Assembly: GCF_910577125.1 (NCBI RefSeq)
Contig: NZ_CAJTMN010000001.1
Span: 19,446-83,445 of the forward strand
DNA length: 64,000 bases
Direction of reading: 5' to 3'
Origin: an uncultured Rikenella sp.
Lineage (GTDB): Bacteria; Bacteroidota; Bacteroidia; Bacteroidales; Rikenellaceae
The notes under the pieces were generated by a model. That model was given only the letters and a program-made list of their open reading frames with translations. It searched no databases and was not told where the DNA came from. Made by a program: the position numbers and the translations under genes. Below are positions 15,637 to 24,572 of this stretch, one piece after another; the first letter of the stretch is position 1; each line of letters starts with the position of its first letter.

Positions 15637-17082
15637 TCATTTCCAACTGCGGAGCATGAAAACGTGGAGAAATCCGAAAAATTCCAGACGCCCGAAGAGC
15701 ATCAACCCCGTCAGCAACCATTTGGCGGCTGCGGGCAAGGCGCCGAAGTTGTCCAGGTTGCTGATTTTTCCGAATCCGGGCCCGACGTTGCTCAAGCTGG
15801 AGATGGCTGCGGTGAAGCTGGTCAGCAGGTCGATGTTCATCGCCGTGAGCAGCACGGTTCCGCCCAATGCACTCAGCATGTAAATGACGACCAGCAGGAT
15901 GGCGGCATTGACCGTTCCGTCGTCCTGCGTGATGCCGTTTTGTTTGATGCGGATCACGGCGTTCGGATGTTGCAGCTTCAGCATTCGGGCCCGGATCGCT
16001 TTGAAAATCAGGAGCACGCGGTCGGCTTTGATCCCCCCGGAGGTCGATCCGGCCATCGAGCACTGGATCATGCAGTAGATGATGGTGATGATGGCCAGCG
16101 GAGGCCACAAGGCGTCGTTGGTCGAGGCGAATCCGGTGGTCGTGATGTGCGAGACGACCTGAAAGGTTCCGTAGCGTATCGCTTCGCCGAAGGTCGAGTA
16201 GTTGTGGTTCATCAGCAGCCCGGCTGCCACGATGGCGGTGCAGATAACGATCGAGAGGATATAAAATCGCGTGACTTCCGACCGGAACATGTTGTTGTGT
16301 TTGCCGCAGATGGTGGCGTAGACCAAGCCCATGTGTATCCCCGCAACGAGCATGAAAATCAGGACGATCGTCTCGATCACCACGCTGTCGTAGTACATGA
16401 TGCTCTGGTTCCTGATACAGAACCCGCCGGTGGCGATGGTGGAGAAAGAGTTGGTCACGGCGTCGAACGGCTCCATACCGACCGCCGTCAGGGCGACCGT
16501 TTCGCACAGGGTCAGGCCGACGTAGACGAAGACGATGATTTTCAGGATTTTTTTCGTAGTGTACCGAAAGTTGTCTTTGGCCATCATTGACATTTCGGCA
16601 CTCGTCAGGCTCATCTTCATTCGCCCCATCGAAGGCAGGATCACGAGGGCGAACAGCACGACGCCCACACCTCCGACCCAGTTGGTCGAGGCGCGCCAGA
16701 ACAACAGCCCTTTCGGCAGAGCCTCGATATCGCTCAAAATAGTCGCGCCGGTGGTGGTGAATCCCGATGTGCTCTCGAACCAGGCGTCGGTCAGGGAGAA
16801 TTCTCCGCCCCAGATCAGGTAGGGCAGCATGCCCAACAGGCAGGAGATCACCCAGGACATCGCCACGATCACGTAGCTCTCTTTGTTCGAGAGGTTGTGG
16901 TCGTTCGGCACGAAGATCAGGGGGAATGAACCGATGATCGAGGTGATGAGAAAGCTGACCAACAAGGGGTAGAATCCCGTATCGAAGCCGTTGAACAGCG
17001 AGATCAGGGCCGAAATCAGCATGAATGCGGCGTTGAACAGCAGCACCAGTCCGACATAGCGTATGACGACTCCGAATTTCAT
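15637..17082 (-). CDS. trkH: TrkH-family potassium uptake protein
   Basis: 481 aa polytopic membrane protein. Four M1-P-M2 units are expected; filter-like segments include STSGFTTTGATIL, SFSTIATGGFCIRN, SHITTTGFASTND and ISSLSNVGPGFG. The family is the channel subunit of Trk/Ktr K+ transporters, which usually needs a cytosolic TrkA/KtrA RCK protein. No trkA is in the window. Instead it sits 12 nt after a two-helix sensor-like protein, which may be co-expressed. Length fits bacterial TrkH (about 480 aa). Confidence 0.93.
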   Translation of the reverse strand: MKFGVVIRYVGLVLLFNAAFMLISALISLFNGFDTGFYPLLVSFLITSIIGSFPLIFVPNDHNLSNKESYVIVAMSWVISCLLGMLPYLIWGGEFSLTDAWFESTSGFTTTGATILSDIEALPKGLLFWRASTNWVGGVGVVLFALVILPSMGRMKMSLTSAEMSMMAKDNFRYTTKKILKIIVFVYVGLTLCETVALTAVGMEPFDAVTNSFSTIATGGFCIRNQSIMYYDSVVIETIVLIFMLVAGIHMGLVYATICGKHNNMFRSEVTRFYILSIVICTAIVAAGLLMNHNYSTFGEAIRYGTFQVVSHITTTGFASTNDALWPPLAIITIIYCMIQCSMAGSTSGGIKADRVLLIFKAIRARMLKLQHPNAVIRIKQNGITQDDGTVNAAILLVVIYMLSALGGTVLLTAMNIDLLTSFTAAISSLSNVGPGFGKISNLDNFGALPAAAKWLLTGLMLFGRLEFFGFLHVFMLRSWK

Positions 17083-17094
17083 CGTTTCCCCGTT

Positions 17095-17835
17095 CTATTT
17101 CGTTTTTTTATGGGCCGAAACCAGAGCGGCGATGTTCTCCCGGAGGGTGTTGATTTCGTCCTGTGTGGCGACATTCACTTCGAACGGGAGGCGCGAATCG
17201 ACGTATCCTTTCAAGGCGCGCGTGATCCGGAGCACCGGATCGAGAAAGTAGCTGTTCAGCATGAAGTAGAAGACCAGCAGCAGCAGAATGCCTCCTCCCA
17301 GGGCGATGATCCCGACCATCGAGGAGCGATAGGCGTTGCGTTCCAGCTGTGCCGTATAGTCGATGGTGCGCTCCTGGATTTGCACCATGAATTCCTTGAT
17401 GGCGTAGGTCAGGTTGTAGTAGGATGTCTTGTAGACGTCCGTAAACCAGGTGATATCGGTCGTGTCGTCGGCCTGGGAGACGATGCTGTTGTAGTAGCGT
17501 GCCGCCGTGCGGATGGCCTCCAATTGCGACGGGTCGCGAAAGTCGGTTCCCACGCTCTGCAAAGCCTGTTCGAAGTCCCGGCCGCTTTTGACCAGCATCG
17601 AGTCGTAGATGGCGCCCGGGTTGTTGTGGGTAATCCGGAGCAGGAGTGCCGTATTTTGCTCCTGTACGGCATCGAGCATCTCTTTCGACCGTTCGATGCA
17701 GTTCTGGCTTCGCTCCAGCAGGTTGTGCGTCGTGCGGTTGAAGCGCACCAGTTCGAGCGACGAGATGATGCCCGACAGGAAAAGCAGGATGCCGATGGCC
17801 GTGAAACCCAGCCGGATTTTATGTTTGACCCCCAT
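17095..17835 (-). CDS. Two-TM sensor-like protein ending after a HAMP-like region, no output domain
   Basis: 246 aa. Membrane helix 1 spans about 10-30. A mostly helical extracytoplasmic domain follows (30-165) that resembles four-helix-bundle ligand domains. Helix 2 spans about 172-195. The last 50 residues look like HAMP (LDPVLRITRALKGY then DEINTLRENI). The protein ends right there, so the kinase, cyclase or methyl-accepting part normally following HAMP is absent. trkH starts 12 nt downstream with no remnant of a kinase between. It could modulate TrkH or partner with a kinase encoded elsewhere; neither is shown. Confidence 0.7.
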   Translation of the reverse strand: MGVKHKIRLGFTAIGILLFLSGIISSLELVRFNRTTHNLLERSQNCIERSKEMLDAVQEQNTALLLRITHNNPGAIYDSMLVKSGRDFEQALQSVGTDFRDPSQLEAIRTAARYYNSIVSQADDTTDITWFTDVYKTSYYNLTYAIKEFMVQIQERTIDYTAQLERNAYRSSMVGIIALGGGILLLLVFYFMLNSYFLDPVLRITRALKGYVDSRLPFEVNVATQDEINTLRENIAALVSAHKKTK

Positions 17836-17862
17836 ATGTTTTATCGTTCAGCTAAGCGACCG

Positions 17863-17892
17863 TAAAAATAGCTTTTTTTTCGTTCGGTTCAA
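17863..17892 (-). promoter_or_regulatory. Putative promoter of the sensor-trkH-SPOR-nfeD-floA operon
   Basis: Minus-strand TTG (17892-17890), 19 nt, then TATTTTTA (17870-17863), one mismatch to TAnnTTTG. It overlaps the end of the VOC gene and lies 28 bp before the sensor-like start. Confidence 0.45.
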
Positions 17893-18269
17893 GCACAGAT
17901 TTCGACCGGATTTCCTTCGGGGTCTGCCACCGAGCTCTCATAAAATCCGTCTCCGGTTCTACGGGGCTCGGACAAAATACGATAGCCATCTGCTCTTAAA
18001 TGTTCAGTTAAGGTATGTACCGCCTCTTCGGAGCCGACGGTGAAGGAGATGTGGCACCAGCCGAGGCCAGGTGTCGCGCCGCGTTCGACGACCTGCGTGC
18101 TCCGCATGATTTCGAGGGCCGCATCGCCCTCGAAACGGATGAAATAGGATTCGAAACCTTTGGTCGGATTGACATATTTCGGGCCGCTGCGGCCGTTGAA
18201 ATAGGTTTCGTAAAAGGTGCGCACGGCTTCCAGATCGGCGCACCACAAGGCGGCGTGTCCCAGTTTCAT
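17889..18269 (-). CDS. VOC/glyoxalase-family protein
   Basis: 126 aa from ATG 18269. This is a compact vicinal-oxygen-chelate fold protein: MKLGHAALWCADLEAVRTFY at the start, ALEIMRS in the middle, GWCHISFTVGS at the start of the second half and ESSVADPEGNPVEIC at the end. Metal ligands H5, E near 53, H near 75 and the C-terminal E are in family positions. It resembles lactoylglutathione lyase-like or related VOC enzymes; the substrate cannot be told. The ATG overlaps the stop of the amidase gene (ATGA), so it is the last gene of the yfcE-amidase-VOC operon. Confidence 0.88.
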   Translation of the reverse strand: MKLGHAALWCADLEAVRTFYETYFNGRSGPKYVNPTKGFESYFIRFEGDAALEIMRSTQVVERGATPGLGWCHISFTVGSEEAVHTLTEHLRADGYRILSEPRRTGDGFYESSVADPEGNPVEICA

Positions 18270-21082
18270 GGCAAGGTGGAAATGTGTTGAAATAAACTTT
18301 GTAAAGTGCTCTTTTCCAGATATTCGGCCGGAAATCCGAGCAGGATGATCTTTCCGTTCCGCACTCCCGCTGTCGGCCACCCTTCCGAAACCAGCTGCCG
18401 GCTGCTCTCCGTCGGCTGCAAACGATCGAAAGTGGGGGTGAAATACCGATCCGTCCGTTTGGGTATCGGATTGGGGACGGTCTCGGTGAAAACGTATCCC
18501 AAGCCTTGCCGCATCTCGTCCGAAACAGCGGGATCGGAGCCGAGGTAACTGCCCGAAATCAACAGTGGAATCGAATCTTTAGTTATCTGTTGTAACTTGC
18601 TGTATAACTGCCGGTCAAAAATTTTGCACCGTTTTGGATAGCTTCGTTGGGCGCCCAGAATCAGATCGACGAGCCGGTAGTCGGTCGGGCGGATTGTCCG
18701 GCGGGAAAAAGCCGCGCGGGAGCAGCTGACGAACGAATAGCCGGCCGCCAGCAGCGCCTCGCCGTGCACGGCCGGATAGTCGAACGAGTTGCCGCCTGCA
18801 CCGCCGGGAAACCAAGTCTCGGAAGAGCCGCCCCAGCCTGGCTGACGGTTGTCTTCGAACGGCGAGAAGGGGTCGAAGTTGGTCTGCGGCCCGATGATCG
18901 ACAGGTCGTTGTAGTACGGAACGCCCGGGTCGGCCTCCATGTCGAATCCCAATAGTTTGCCTGATTTGTCGTGACGCAGGGCCGGCGGGCTGAGCCGGGT
19001 GAAACCGTTCACCACCAATGCCCTCCCCTGCTCTGCCGGGCTCAGGCCGACGGAAAGAATTTCGCTCGGGAAGCTCTCGCCTCCTTCGTTGATCGCTGTA
19101 ATCCGGAAGCTGTACACCCGCCCGTCCCGCGGAATCGGCAGCTCTATCCGGGTGGAGCGTGTCTCGACTCCTTCGTCGAATACCCCGTCTGTCCCGCTGC
19201 GCCGACAGATGCGATACCGGTTCGGAACGGCTGTCGGTTCGAGCGGGTCGGCGGTCGGCCGCCATCCGATCCGAACGGAGTCTCCGGGGAGCGGTTCGGC
19301 ATAGACCGACGATGGCGGTAGGGGTTGTACGATATATTTCTGTCCGTAGCGGTCGGCCAGAAAACGTAGCAGGCCTTTGTAAATCGCCCGCGCCATGTCG
19401 AACCGGAAGGTCGGATCCATCGCCAGCGCCATATCGGCGGCATTTTGGTGCGAGAACATCTCGATCAGCGTAGCCGGCATGTCCGGCCGCGAGATTTCGG
19501 CGTAGCTTTTGTCGTAGACCGCACGCCGTGTCCAGTGCGGTTCATGCCCTGCCCGGAGGTCGTTCACGATCTGGGTCTGCACCAGGTCGGCCAGGTCGCG
19601 GGCGGCCAGTTTGCTCTTCCCGTTTCGGTATTGGGCTCTCGTTCGGTCCGTATAGTGGATGGAGAGGGTGCCGACGATGGAGTCGCAGATGCCGGCGTCC
19701 GTATGCAGGCCGACGGCCGCGTCCAGCGGGATTTTTTTCTCGTACCGGATGTAGTTGCACCAGTCCCCGTTCCCCTTGAAGTTATCGATGTAGTCGAGCT
19801 GTGCTCCCTCTTCATTTTCAGGGGATAAGGTCTCCTGTGCGTAGATCGAGTCCGGCACGCCGCTGTATTGCATCCAATAGCGGGCCGCTTCGGCATAGCG
19901 TGCCACGTCGCTGGTCGTTTCTCCGCGCCGGATGTTGCCCCGGCCGCCGCCGATCTTCACGGCGTCGGCGGTCAGCGTACCTGCGGTCGCCTTTTCCGGA
20001 GCGCTCAGGACGATTTTCGAGGTGCTGTCGAGGTCGAACCGTCCCAGCCAGATCCACGTCGACCCGCCGATGCGTTGATTAACTTCGAATGCGGCGCAGC
20101 CGCCCGCATGGAAAACCGTGTAACGGGCGTTCGTCAGGTTCGTAGGCAAAGCTTTCCAGCTGACATAGACGCCGTAATTTCCCGGTCGATCTAAAGTGAT
20201 GCGATAGGTCAATGAAGGCTTGAACTGGGTCGAGATATCGGCCTTTAATACGGTGCCTTGACGAAACGGATTCTGATTGTCTAAAGTGTCCGATATGGCA
20301 AACCCGAAATTTGTTTTTTCCCACTTTCCGACGGTGTCGATTCCTCGCCCTCCCTGCGCCGGGTTGTCATTGTCGAGGATGATTTCTTCGGGTTGCGGGT
20401 CGCGTTCGCGGGCCATGACGACGACCGCCCCGGCCTGCTCCAGCATGGGGGCGAGGTAGCGTGCGGCGAACTCCTGTGTATTGAGGTCTTCGATGGTGGT
20501 GAACAGCGGAGCACGCTGCCAGACCCAGGCCGAATCCCCCTCTTCGTAATATTTTCCGTGGCCTCCCCACAGGGCGATATGCCGTCCGCCCAATCCGAGA
20601 CTATACCCCGAGCGATCGGCACGGCGGGTCAGCGGACGGATGTGGATCGGCGTGCTCGTGCGTTTCGGATCGCGCCCCTCTTTTGGACGGAAAGCATTGG
20701 GAATGAACCGTTCGGCCGGGATTTTGTAAGCGAAAAAGCGTACGTCGCACGTCTGATATGCCGTTCCCAGCGTTTTTCGCACCTCGTCGGCCCATTTTTC
20801 GAGCAGCTCCTGTCGGATGGCGATCTGGGCCAGCCCCACATTGCAATAGAGCTCCAGCCGCTTTTTATCGGGACTCAGTTTGACCCGCTCCAATACGACG
20901 CTCCGTATCGATTCGCTTCGCCACGGATCGAACAGTGCAGGGCGTTTCCCGAGTTTTTTCAGGATATTCTGCTGTTCGATTTTCAATTCAGCCCCTGAAA
21001 GCGCCGGTTCCGATGAAGTGGAATAAACTGCTGAAATCGAGAGAAATAATAATCCGGTCGATAAGAGAACAAATCGTCGCAT
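18266..21082 (-). CDS. Exported amidase-type protein with inserted golvesin-like domain and FnIII
   Basis: 938 aa with signal peptide 1-20. Catalytic-type motifs of zinc N-acetylmuramoyl-L-alanine amidases (Amidase_3) appear in two parts. GGHGKYYE (H175) and ARERD (223-227) come first; GLHTDAG (H460) and LIEMFSHQN (E541) come after. Between them (about 255-380) is a beta-rich golvesin/xanthan-lyase-C-like domain. A fibronectin III-like module follows (about 600-690), then a long C-terminal region to 938 of unclear fold. Such proteins are often labelled 'xanthan lyase' in Bacteroidales, but the amidase motifs suggest peptidoglycan cleavage. It starts 2 nt after the yfcE stop and is coupled to the VOC gene downstream. 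Confidence 0.75.
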   Translation of the reverse strand: MRRFVLLSTGLLFLSISAVYSTSSEPALSGAELKIEQQNILKKLGKRPALFDPWRSESIRSVVLERVKLSPDKKRLELYCNVGLAQIAIRQELLEKWADEVRKTLGTAYQTCDVRFFAYKIPAERFIPNAFRPKEGRDPKRTSTPIHIRPLTRRADRSGYSLGLGGRHIALWGGHGKYYEEGDSAWVWQRAPLFTTIEDLNTQEFAARYLAPMLEQAGAVVVMARERDPQPEEIILDNDNPAQGGRGIDTVGKWEKTNFGFAISDTLDNQNPFRQGTVLKADISTQFKPSLTYRITLDRPGNYGVYVSWKALPTNLTNARYTVFHAGGCAAFEVNQRIGGSTWIWLGRFDLDSTSKIVLSAPEKATAGTLTADAVKIGGGRGNIRRGETTSDVARYAEAARYWMQYSGVPDSIYAQETLSPENEEGAQLDYIDNFKGNGDWCNYIRYEKKIPLDAAVGLHTDAGICDSIVGTLSIHYTDRTRAQYRNGKSKLAARDLADLVQTQIVNDLRAGHEPHWTRRAVYDKSYAEISRPDMPATLIEMFSHQNAADMALAMDPTFRFDMARAIYKGLLRFLADRYGQKYIVQPLPPSSVYAEPLPGDSVRIGWRPTADPLEPTAVPNRYRICRRSGTDGVFDEGVETRSTRIELPIPRDGRVYSFRITAINEGGESFPSEILSVGLSPAEQGRALVVNGFTRLSPPALRHDKSGKLLGFDMEADPGVPYYNDLSIIGPQTNFDPFSPFEDNRQPGWGGSSETWFPGGAGGNSFDYPAVHGEALLAAGYSFVSCSRAAFSRRTIRPTDYRLVDLILGAQRSYPKRCKIFDRQLYSKLQQITKDSIPLLISGSYLGSDPAVSDEMRQGLGYVFTETVPNPIPKRTDRYFTPTFDRLQPTESSRQLVSEGWPTAGVRNGKIILLGFPAEYLEKSTLQSLFQHISTLP

Positions 21083-21084
21083 CG

Positions 21085-21567
21085 TCAGAACTCCCCGGCC
21101 TCCAGCTCGGTCACCCGGTCGCCGTCGACCGTGAACCGCAGGGCGGTGCGTACCCCCTGGTATCCGTATCCCGCCGCGCCCGGGTTCATATGCAATAGAT
21201 GATACTTTTTATCGTTCATTACTTTGAGGATGTGCGAATGGCCGCTGATGAAAAGGTCGGGGTGAACCTGTTCGATCCACATCCGCGCTTCGGGCTCGTA
21301 GCGCCCCGGATAGCCGCCGATGTGAGTCATGACGATGCTCAGATTTTCGCACACGATGTGCTGGAATTTCGGATAGACTGTCCGTACGCGGTAGTCGTCG
21401 ATGTTGCCGTAGACCGCTTTCAGAGGGCGAAAGGCGGCGATTTCGTCGGCCAGCTCCAGCGACCCGATGTCGCCGGCGTGCCAGATCTCGCTCACCGGAT
21501 CGAGAAAATGGCGGATTTTGTCGTCGAATGTGCCGTGGGTGTCGGAAATCAGTCCTATCTTGATCAT
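21085..21567 (-). CDS. YfcE/MJ0936-family metallophosphoesterase
   Basis: 160 aa single-domain phosphodiesterase. All metal-binding motifs are in place: D9-T-H11, GD (D33), GNID (N55), H82 and GHSH (H110, H112). Family members hydrolyse phosphodiesters with Mn2+; the physiological substrate is not known. It is cytoplasmic, with no signal peptide. It is the first gene of the leftward operon with the exported amidase and VOC genes and is divergent from rarA, with a TAACTTTG -7 box 24 bp upstream. Confidence 0.92.
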   Translation of the reverse strand: MIKIGLISDTHGTFDDKIRHFLDPVSEIWHAGDIGSLELADEIAAFRPLKAVYGNIDDYRVRTVYPKFQHIVCENLSIVMTHIGGYPGRYEPEARMWIEQVHPDLFISGHSHILKVMNDKKYHLLHMNPGAAGYGYQGVRTALRFTVDGDRVTELEAGEF

Positions 21568-21590
21568 GACGGAATCGCGCTATTGCGCAC

Positions 21591-21598
21591 CAAAGTTA
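21591..21598 (-). promoter_or_regulatory. Putative -7 element of the yfcE operon
   Basis: Minus-strand TAACTTTG, an exact TAnnTTTG match 24 bp before the YfcE-type start. The -33 element is not evident. Confidence 0.4.
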
Positions 21599-21619
21599 TA
21601 ATAATTTGAGAAACCGGAG

Positions 21620-21627
21620 TATCTTTG
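21620..21627 (+). promoter_or_regulatory. Putative -7 element of rarA
   Basis: TATCTTTG, an exact -7 match, ends only 6 bp before the rarA ATG at 21634. If used, the mRNA would be nearly leaderless. Confidence 0.4.
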
Positions 21628-21633
21628 TATATC

Positions 21634-22911
21634 ATGACGAGCAGCATACCATTAGCGGAGCGGATGCGTCCCACGACGTTGGATCAGTATATCGGCCAGG
21701 CCCATCTGGTCGGGCCGGAGGGGGTATTGCGCAAACTGGTGGCGTCGCGCAACCTCTCGTCTCTCATTCTGTGGGGGCCGCCGGGGGTGGGCAAGACGAC
21801 GCTGGCCCAGATTATGGCCCGGTCATTGGAGCGTAAGTTTTTCACGCTCAGCGCAATCAATGCAGGGGTGAAGGAGGTGCGCGAGGTGTTGGAGAAGGCG
21901 AAGTCGAACCGATTTTTCGACTCGGCGCCGCCGGTGCTGTTTATCGACGAAATCCATCGGTTCAACAAGGCGCAGCAGGATTCGCTACTCGGAGCTGTCG
22001 AACAGGGGGTGGTGACCCTGATCGGGGCGACGACCGAGAATCCGTCGTTCGAGGTGATCCGGCCGCTGCTCTCGCGGTGTCAGGTCTATATTCTCAAACC
22101 GCTGGCGGAAGAGGATTTGCTGACGTTACTTGATCGGGTGATTAAGGAGGATATCTGCCTGAAAGAGGCGGATGTCCGTGTCGAGGAGACGGGGGCGTTG
22201 CTCGCGTTCAGCGGCGGCGATGCGCGGAAGCTGCTGAATATCGTCGATATGCTCTGCCGGATGGCGGAAGAGGGCGCGCCTGTGGTCATCAATGACGAGA
22301 CGGTGCGTGGGGCTTTGCAGCAGAACGTCGCCCGGTATGACAAGGGGGGCGAGGAGCATTACGATGTGATTTCGGCCTTTATCAAGAGCGTGCGGGGGAG
22401 CGATCCGAATGCGGCGATCTACTATTTGGCACGGATGTTGGCGGGAGGCGAGGAGCCGCGGTTCATCGCGCGGCGATTGTGCATACTGGCCTCGGAGGAT
22501 ATCGGGCTGGCCAATCCGAACGCGCTGCTGCTGGCCGAGGCTTGTTTCAACACGGTGCATAACATCGGGATGCCGGAAGCGAGGATTACGCTGGCGCAGG
22601 CGACGATCTATCTGGCCACTTCACCGAAGAGCAACTCGGCCTACGTGGCGATCAACAAGGCTTTGGCGCAGGTCGAGCGGGAGGGATACCGGCCGGTGCC
22701 GCTGCATTTGCGGAACGCCCCTACCCCGCTGATGGAGAAGGCGGGATATGGGACGGGGTACAAGTATGCGCATGATTATCCGGGCCATTTTGTGGATCTG
22801 GAATTCATGCCGGAGGGGCTTGCGGGGACGCGGTTTTGGGAACCGGCCGAAAACCCGGCGGAAGAGAAATTGAAAGCCCGTATGGAAGAGTTGTGGGGTG
22901 GGAAATATTAG
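21634..22911 (+). CDS. rarA: Replication-associated recombination protein RarA (MgsA) AAA+ ATPase
   Basis: 425 aa from ATG 21634. RarA is a clamp-loader-like AAA+ ATPase acting at stalled forks. Walker A is GPPGVGKTT (48-56), Walker B LFIDEIHRF (102-110), sensor 1 GATTENP, and the helical lid and C-terminal tetramerisation region contain RFIARRLCILASEDIGLANP and YLATSPKSNSAY. Length and order match RarA/WRNIP1. It starts a rightward group; kdsA follows after 57 nt but may have its own signals. Confidence 0.94.
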   Translation: MTSSIPLAERMRPTTLDQYIGQAHLVGPEGVLRKLVASRNLSSLILWGPPGVGKTTLAQIMARSLERKFFTLSAINAGVKEVREVLEKAKSNRFFDSAPPVLFIDEIHRFNKAQQDSLLGAVEQGVVTLIGATTENPSFEVIRPLLSRCQVYILKPLAEEDLLTLLDRVIKEDICLKEADVRVEETGALLAFSGGDARKLLNIVDMLCRMAEEGAPVVINDETVRGALQQNVARYDKGGEEHYDVISAFIKSVRGSDPNAAIYYLARMLAGGEEPRFIARRLCILASEDIGLANPNALLLAEACFNTVHNIGMPEARITLAQATIYLATSPKSNSAYVAINKALAQVEREGYRPVPLHLRNAPTPLMEKAGYGTGYKYAHDYPGHFVDLEFMPEGLAGTRFWEPAENPAEEKLKARMEELWGGKY

Positions 22912-22968
22912 CCGCGGGGCTTGGATTTCGCGGAAAAACGGTTAAATTTACAGAAAAAAGCGACTTTT

Positions 22969-23835
22969 ATGACCATGCATTGTTGTCGGAACAAGGCCGA
23001 CGAGGCGGATATTCGGGTAGAGATTCCGGGGTTTACGACAGCATCTTCCGAGCGGGGGATGTTTTTCCTGATGGGCGGGCCGTGTGTGGTGGAGAATGAG
23101 GCGGTGGTGATGGAGATCGCCGGCCGGATGGTGGAGATTACCTCGCGGCTGGGGATTCCGTATATCTTCAAGGCGTCGTATCGGAAAGCCAATCGCAGCC
23201 GGTCGGACTCGTTTACCGGAATCGGCGATATTCGGGCGTTGGAGTTGTTGGCCAAGGTGCGGCGGGAGTTTCGGGTGCCGGTGGTGACCGACATCCATAA
23301 TCCGGAAGAGGCGGCGATGGCGGCCGAATATGTCGATGTGCTCCAGATTCCGGCCTTTCTGTGCCGGCAGACCGACCTGCTGACGGCGGCGGCCGAGACC
23401 GGACGGTGGGTCAATATCAAGAAGGGGCAGTTTTTGGCCCCTGAATCGATGGTTTTCGCGGCCGAGAAGATCACGGAGACGGGAAATAAGAAGGTGATGC
23501 TGACCGACCGGGGCACGTCGTTCGGATATTACGACCTCGTCGTGGATTATCGGGGGATACCGATCATGCAGCGGACGGGATTTCCGGTGGTGGTGGACAT
23601 CACCCACTCGCTGCAGCAGCCCAATCAGAGCAGCGGAGTGACGGGCGGACAGCCGGAGATGATCGAGACCATCGCCCGGGCGGCGATTGCGGTGGGGGCG
23701 GACGGCCTGTTCGTCGAGACGCATCCCGATCCGGCCCGGGCTTTGTCGGACGGAGCCAATATGCTGGCTTTGGATCGGATGGAGGGAATGCTCGAACGGC
23801 TGGTGGCATTGCGAACGACCGTCCTCTCGTTTTAA
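22969..23835 (+). CDS. kdsA: KdsA, 3-deoxy-8-phosphooctulonate synthase
   Basis: 288 aa from ATG 22969; an earlier in-frame start at 22921 would add 16 residues. KdsA condenses phosphoenolpyruvate with arabinose 5-phosphate to form KDO-8-phosphate for lipid A core synthesis. Motifs are clear: MGGPCVVEN, FKASYRKANRSRSDSFTG, VTDIH, QIPAFLCRQTD, NIKKGQFL, LTDRGTSFGY and VVDITHSLQQPN. The N-terminal MTMHCCRNKADEADIR is a short extension. Its presence shows an LPS-making Gram-negative. The next gene begins 32 nt later. Confidence 0.95.
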   Translation: MTMHCCRNKADEADIRVEIPGFTTASSERGMFFLMGGPCVVENEAVVMEIAGRMVEITSRLGIPYIFKASYRKANRSRSDSFTGIGDIRALELLAKVRREFRVPVVTDIHNPEEAAMAAEYVDVLQIPAFLCRQTDLLTAAAETGRWVNIKKGQFLAPESMVFAAEKITETGNKKVMLTDRGTSFGYYDLVVDYRGIPIMQRTGFPVVVDITHSLQQPNQSSGVTGGQPEMIETIARAAIAVGADGLFVETHPDPARALSDGANMLALDRMEGMLERLVALRTTVLSF

Positions 23836-23867
23836 TCGTCCCACTCAATTAGGATTTCATTCACCGT

Positions 23868-24572
23868 ATGGAAGAGAACAAGACGGCGAACGCTGCCGGG
23901 AAACGCGAACAGATTGTGGAGACGCTGAAAACCAAATCGGTGCTCTTGCAGCGGATTTTTGACAATACGCAGCAGGTTTTCGGACAACTCAAAGAGATTT
24001 TACAGGAATACGCCGTCGAGGTCAATGAACAGCTCGAAGGGGTCACCGATCGGCGTGTCAAGCTGGAATACCGCGACCGGGGGAAATTCGAAGCGCAGCT
24101 CCAGCTGGCCGGCGATATCCTGATCTTCAGCATGCACACCAACGTCTTCCAGTTCGAACGGGAAAATATCATCTGGCAGAATTCCTATGTGAAGCAGGAC
24201 AAACAGAACTCCTATTGCGGGGTGATCAACATCTACAACTTCCTCTCGGACTCGTTCCGGTACAACCGGTCGGCGGACGAGGGGTATCTCGTGGCACGGA
24301 TCTTTATCAACCGCGAATTCCAGTATATGGTCGAGGGGAAACGACAGGTGACCTACCGCCACGACAATTTCGGGCAGGGGGCCATTACTCAGGATGCCTT
24401 GACCGAGATTATCGAAAATACGATGGCCTATACGCTGGACTTCGACCTCCTTGTGCCGCCGTACGATACGGTCAAACTGGTGACGGTGGATCAGATGAAT
24501 ACCAAAATTGAGAACTCGAAACTCCAGACCGGGAAACGGCTGGGGTATCAGTTCCGTTCGGACGATGTGTAA
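23868..24572 (+). CDS. Conserved hypothetical protein
   Basis: 234 aa, not recognised. There is no signal peptide or membrane helix. The first 60 residues are helical and charged. The rest is mixed alpha/beta with many aromatic residues (HTNVFQFERENIIWQNSY, YCGVINIYNFLSDSF). The last 8 nt overlap the start of the downstream outer membrane protein (ATGTGTAA), so the two are probably translationally coupled, and kdsA is just upstream. A cytoplasmic role connected with envelope biogenesis is only a guess from neighbourhood. Confidence 0.75.
   Translation: MEENKTANAAGKREQIVETLKTKSVLLQRIFDNTQQVFGQLKEILQEYAVEVNEQLEGVTDRRVKLEYRDRGKFEAQLQLAGDILIFSMHTNVFQFERENIIWQNSYVKQDKQNSYCGVINIYNFLSDSFRYNRSADEGYLVARIFINREFQYMVEGKRQVTYRHDNFGQGAITQDALTEIIENTMAYTLDFDLLVPPYDTVKLVTVDQMNTKIENSKLQTGKRLGYQFRSDDV

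Noticed and set aside
13982..16507. Open frame of 841 codons extending the SPOR gene into trkH
   Set aside because: The upstream 301 codons are antiparallel in character to real coding sequence (Arg/His-rich) and overlap trkH in another frame. The ATG at 15604 opens a proper signal peptide.
17083..17094. Possible frameshift separating the sensor-like protein from a lost kinase
   Set aside because: Only 12 nt lie between it and trkH, and no kinase motif is found in any frame around.
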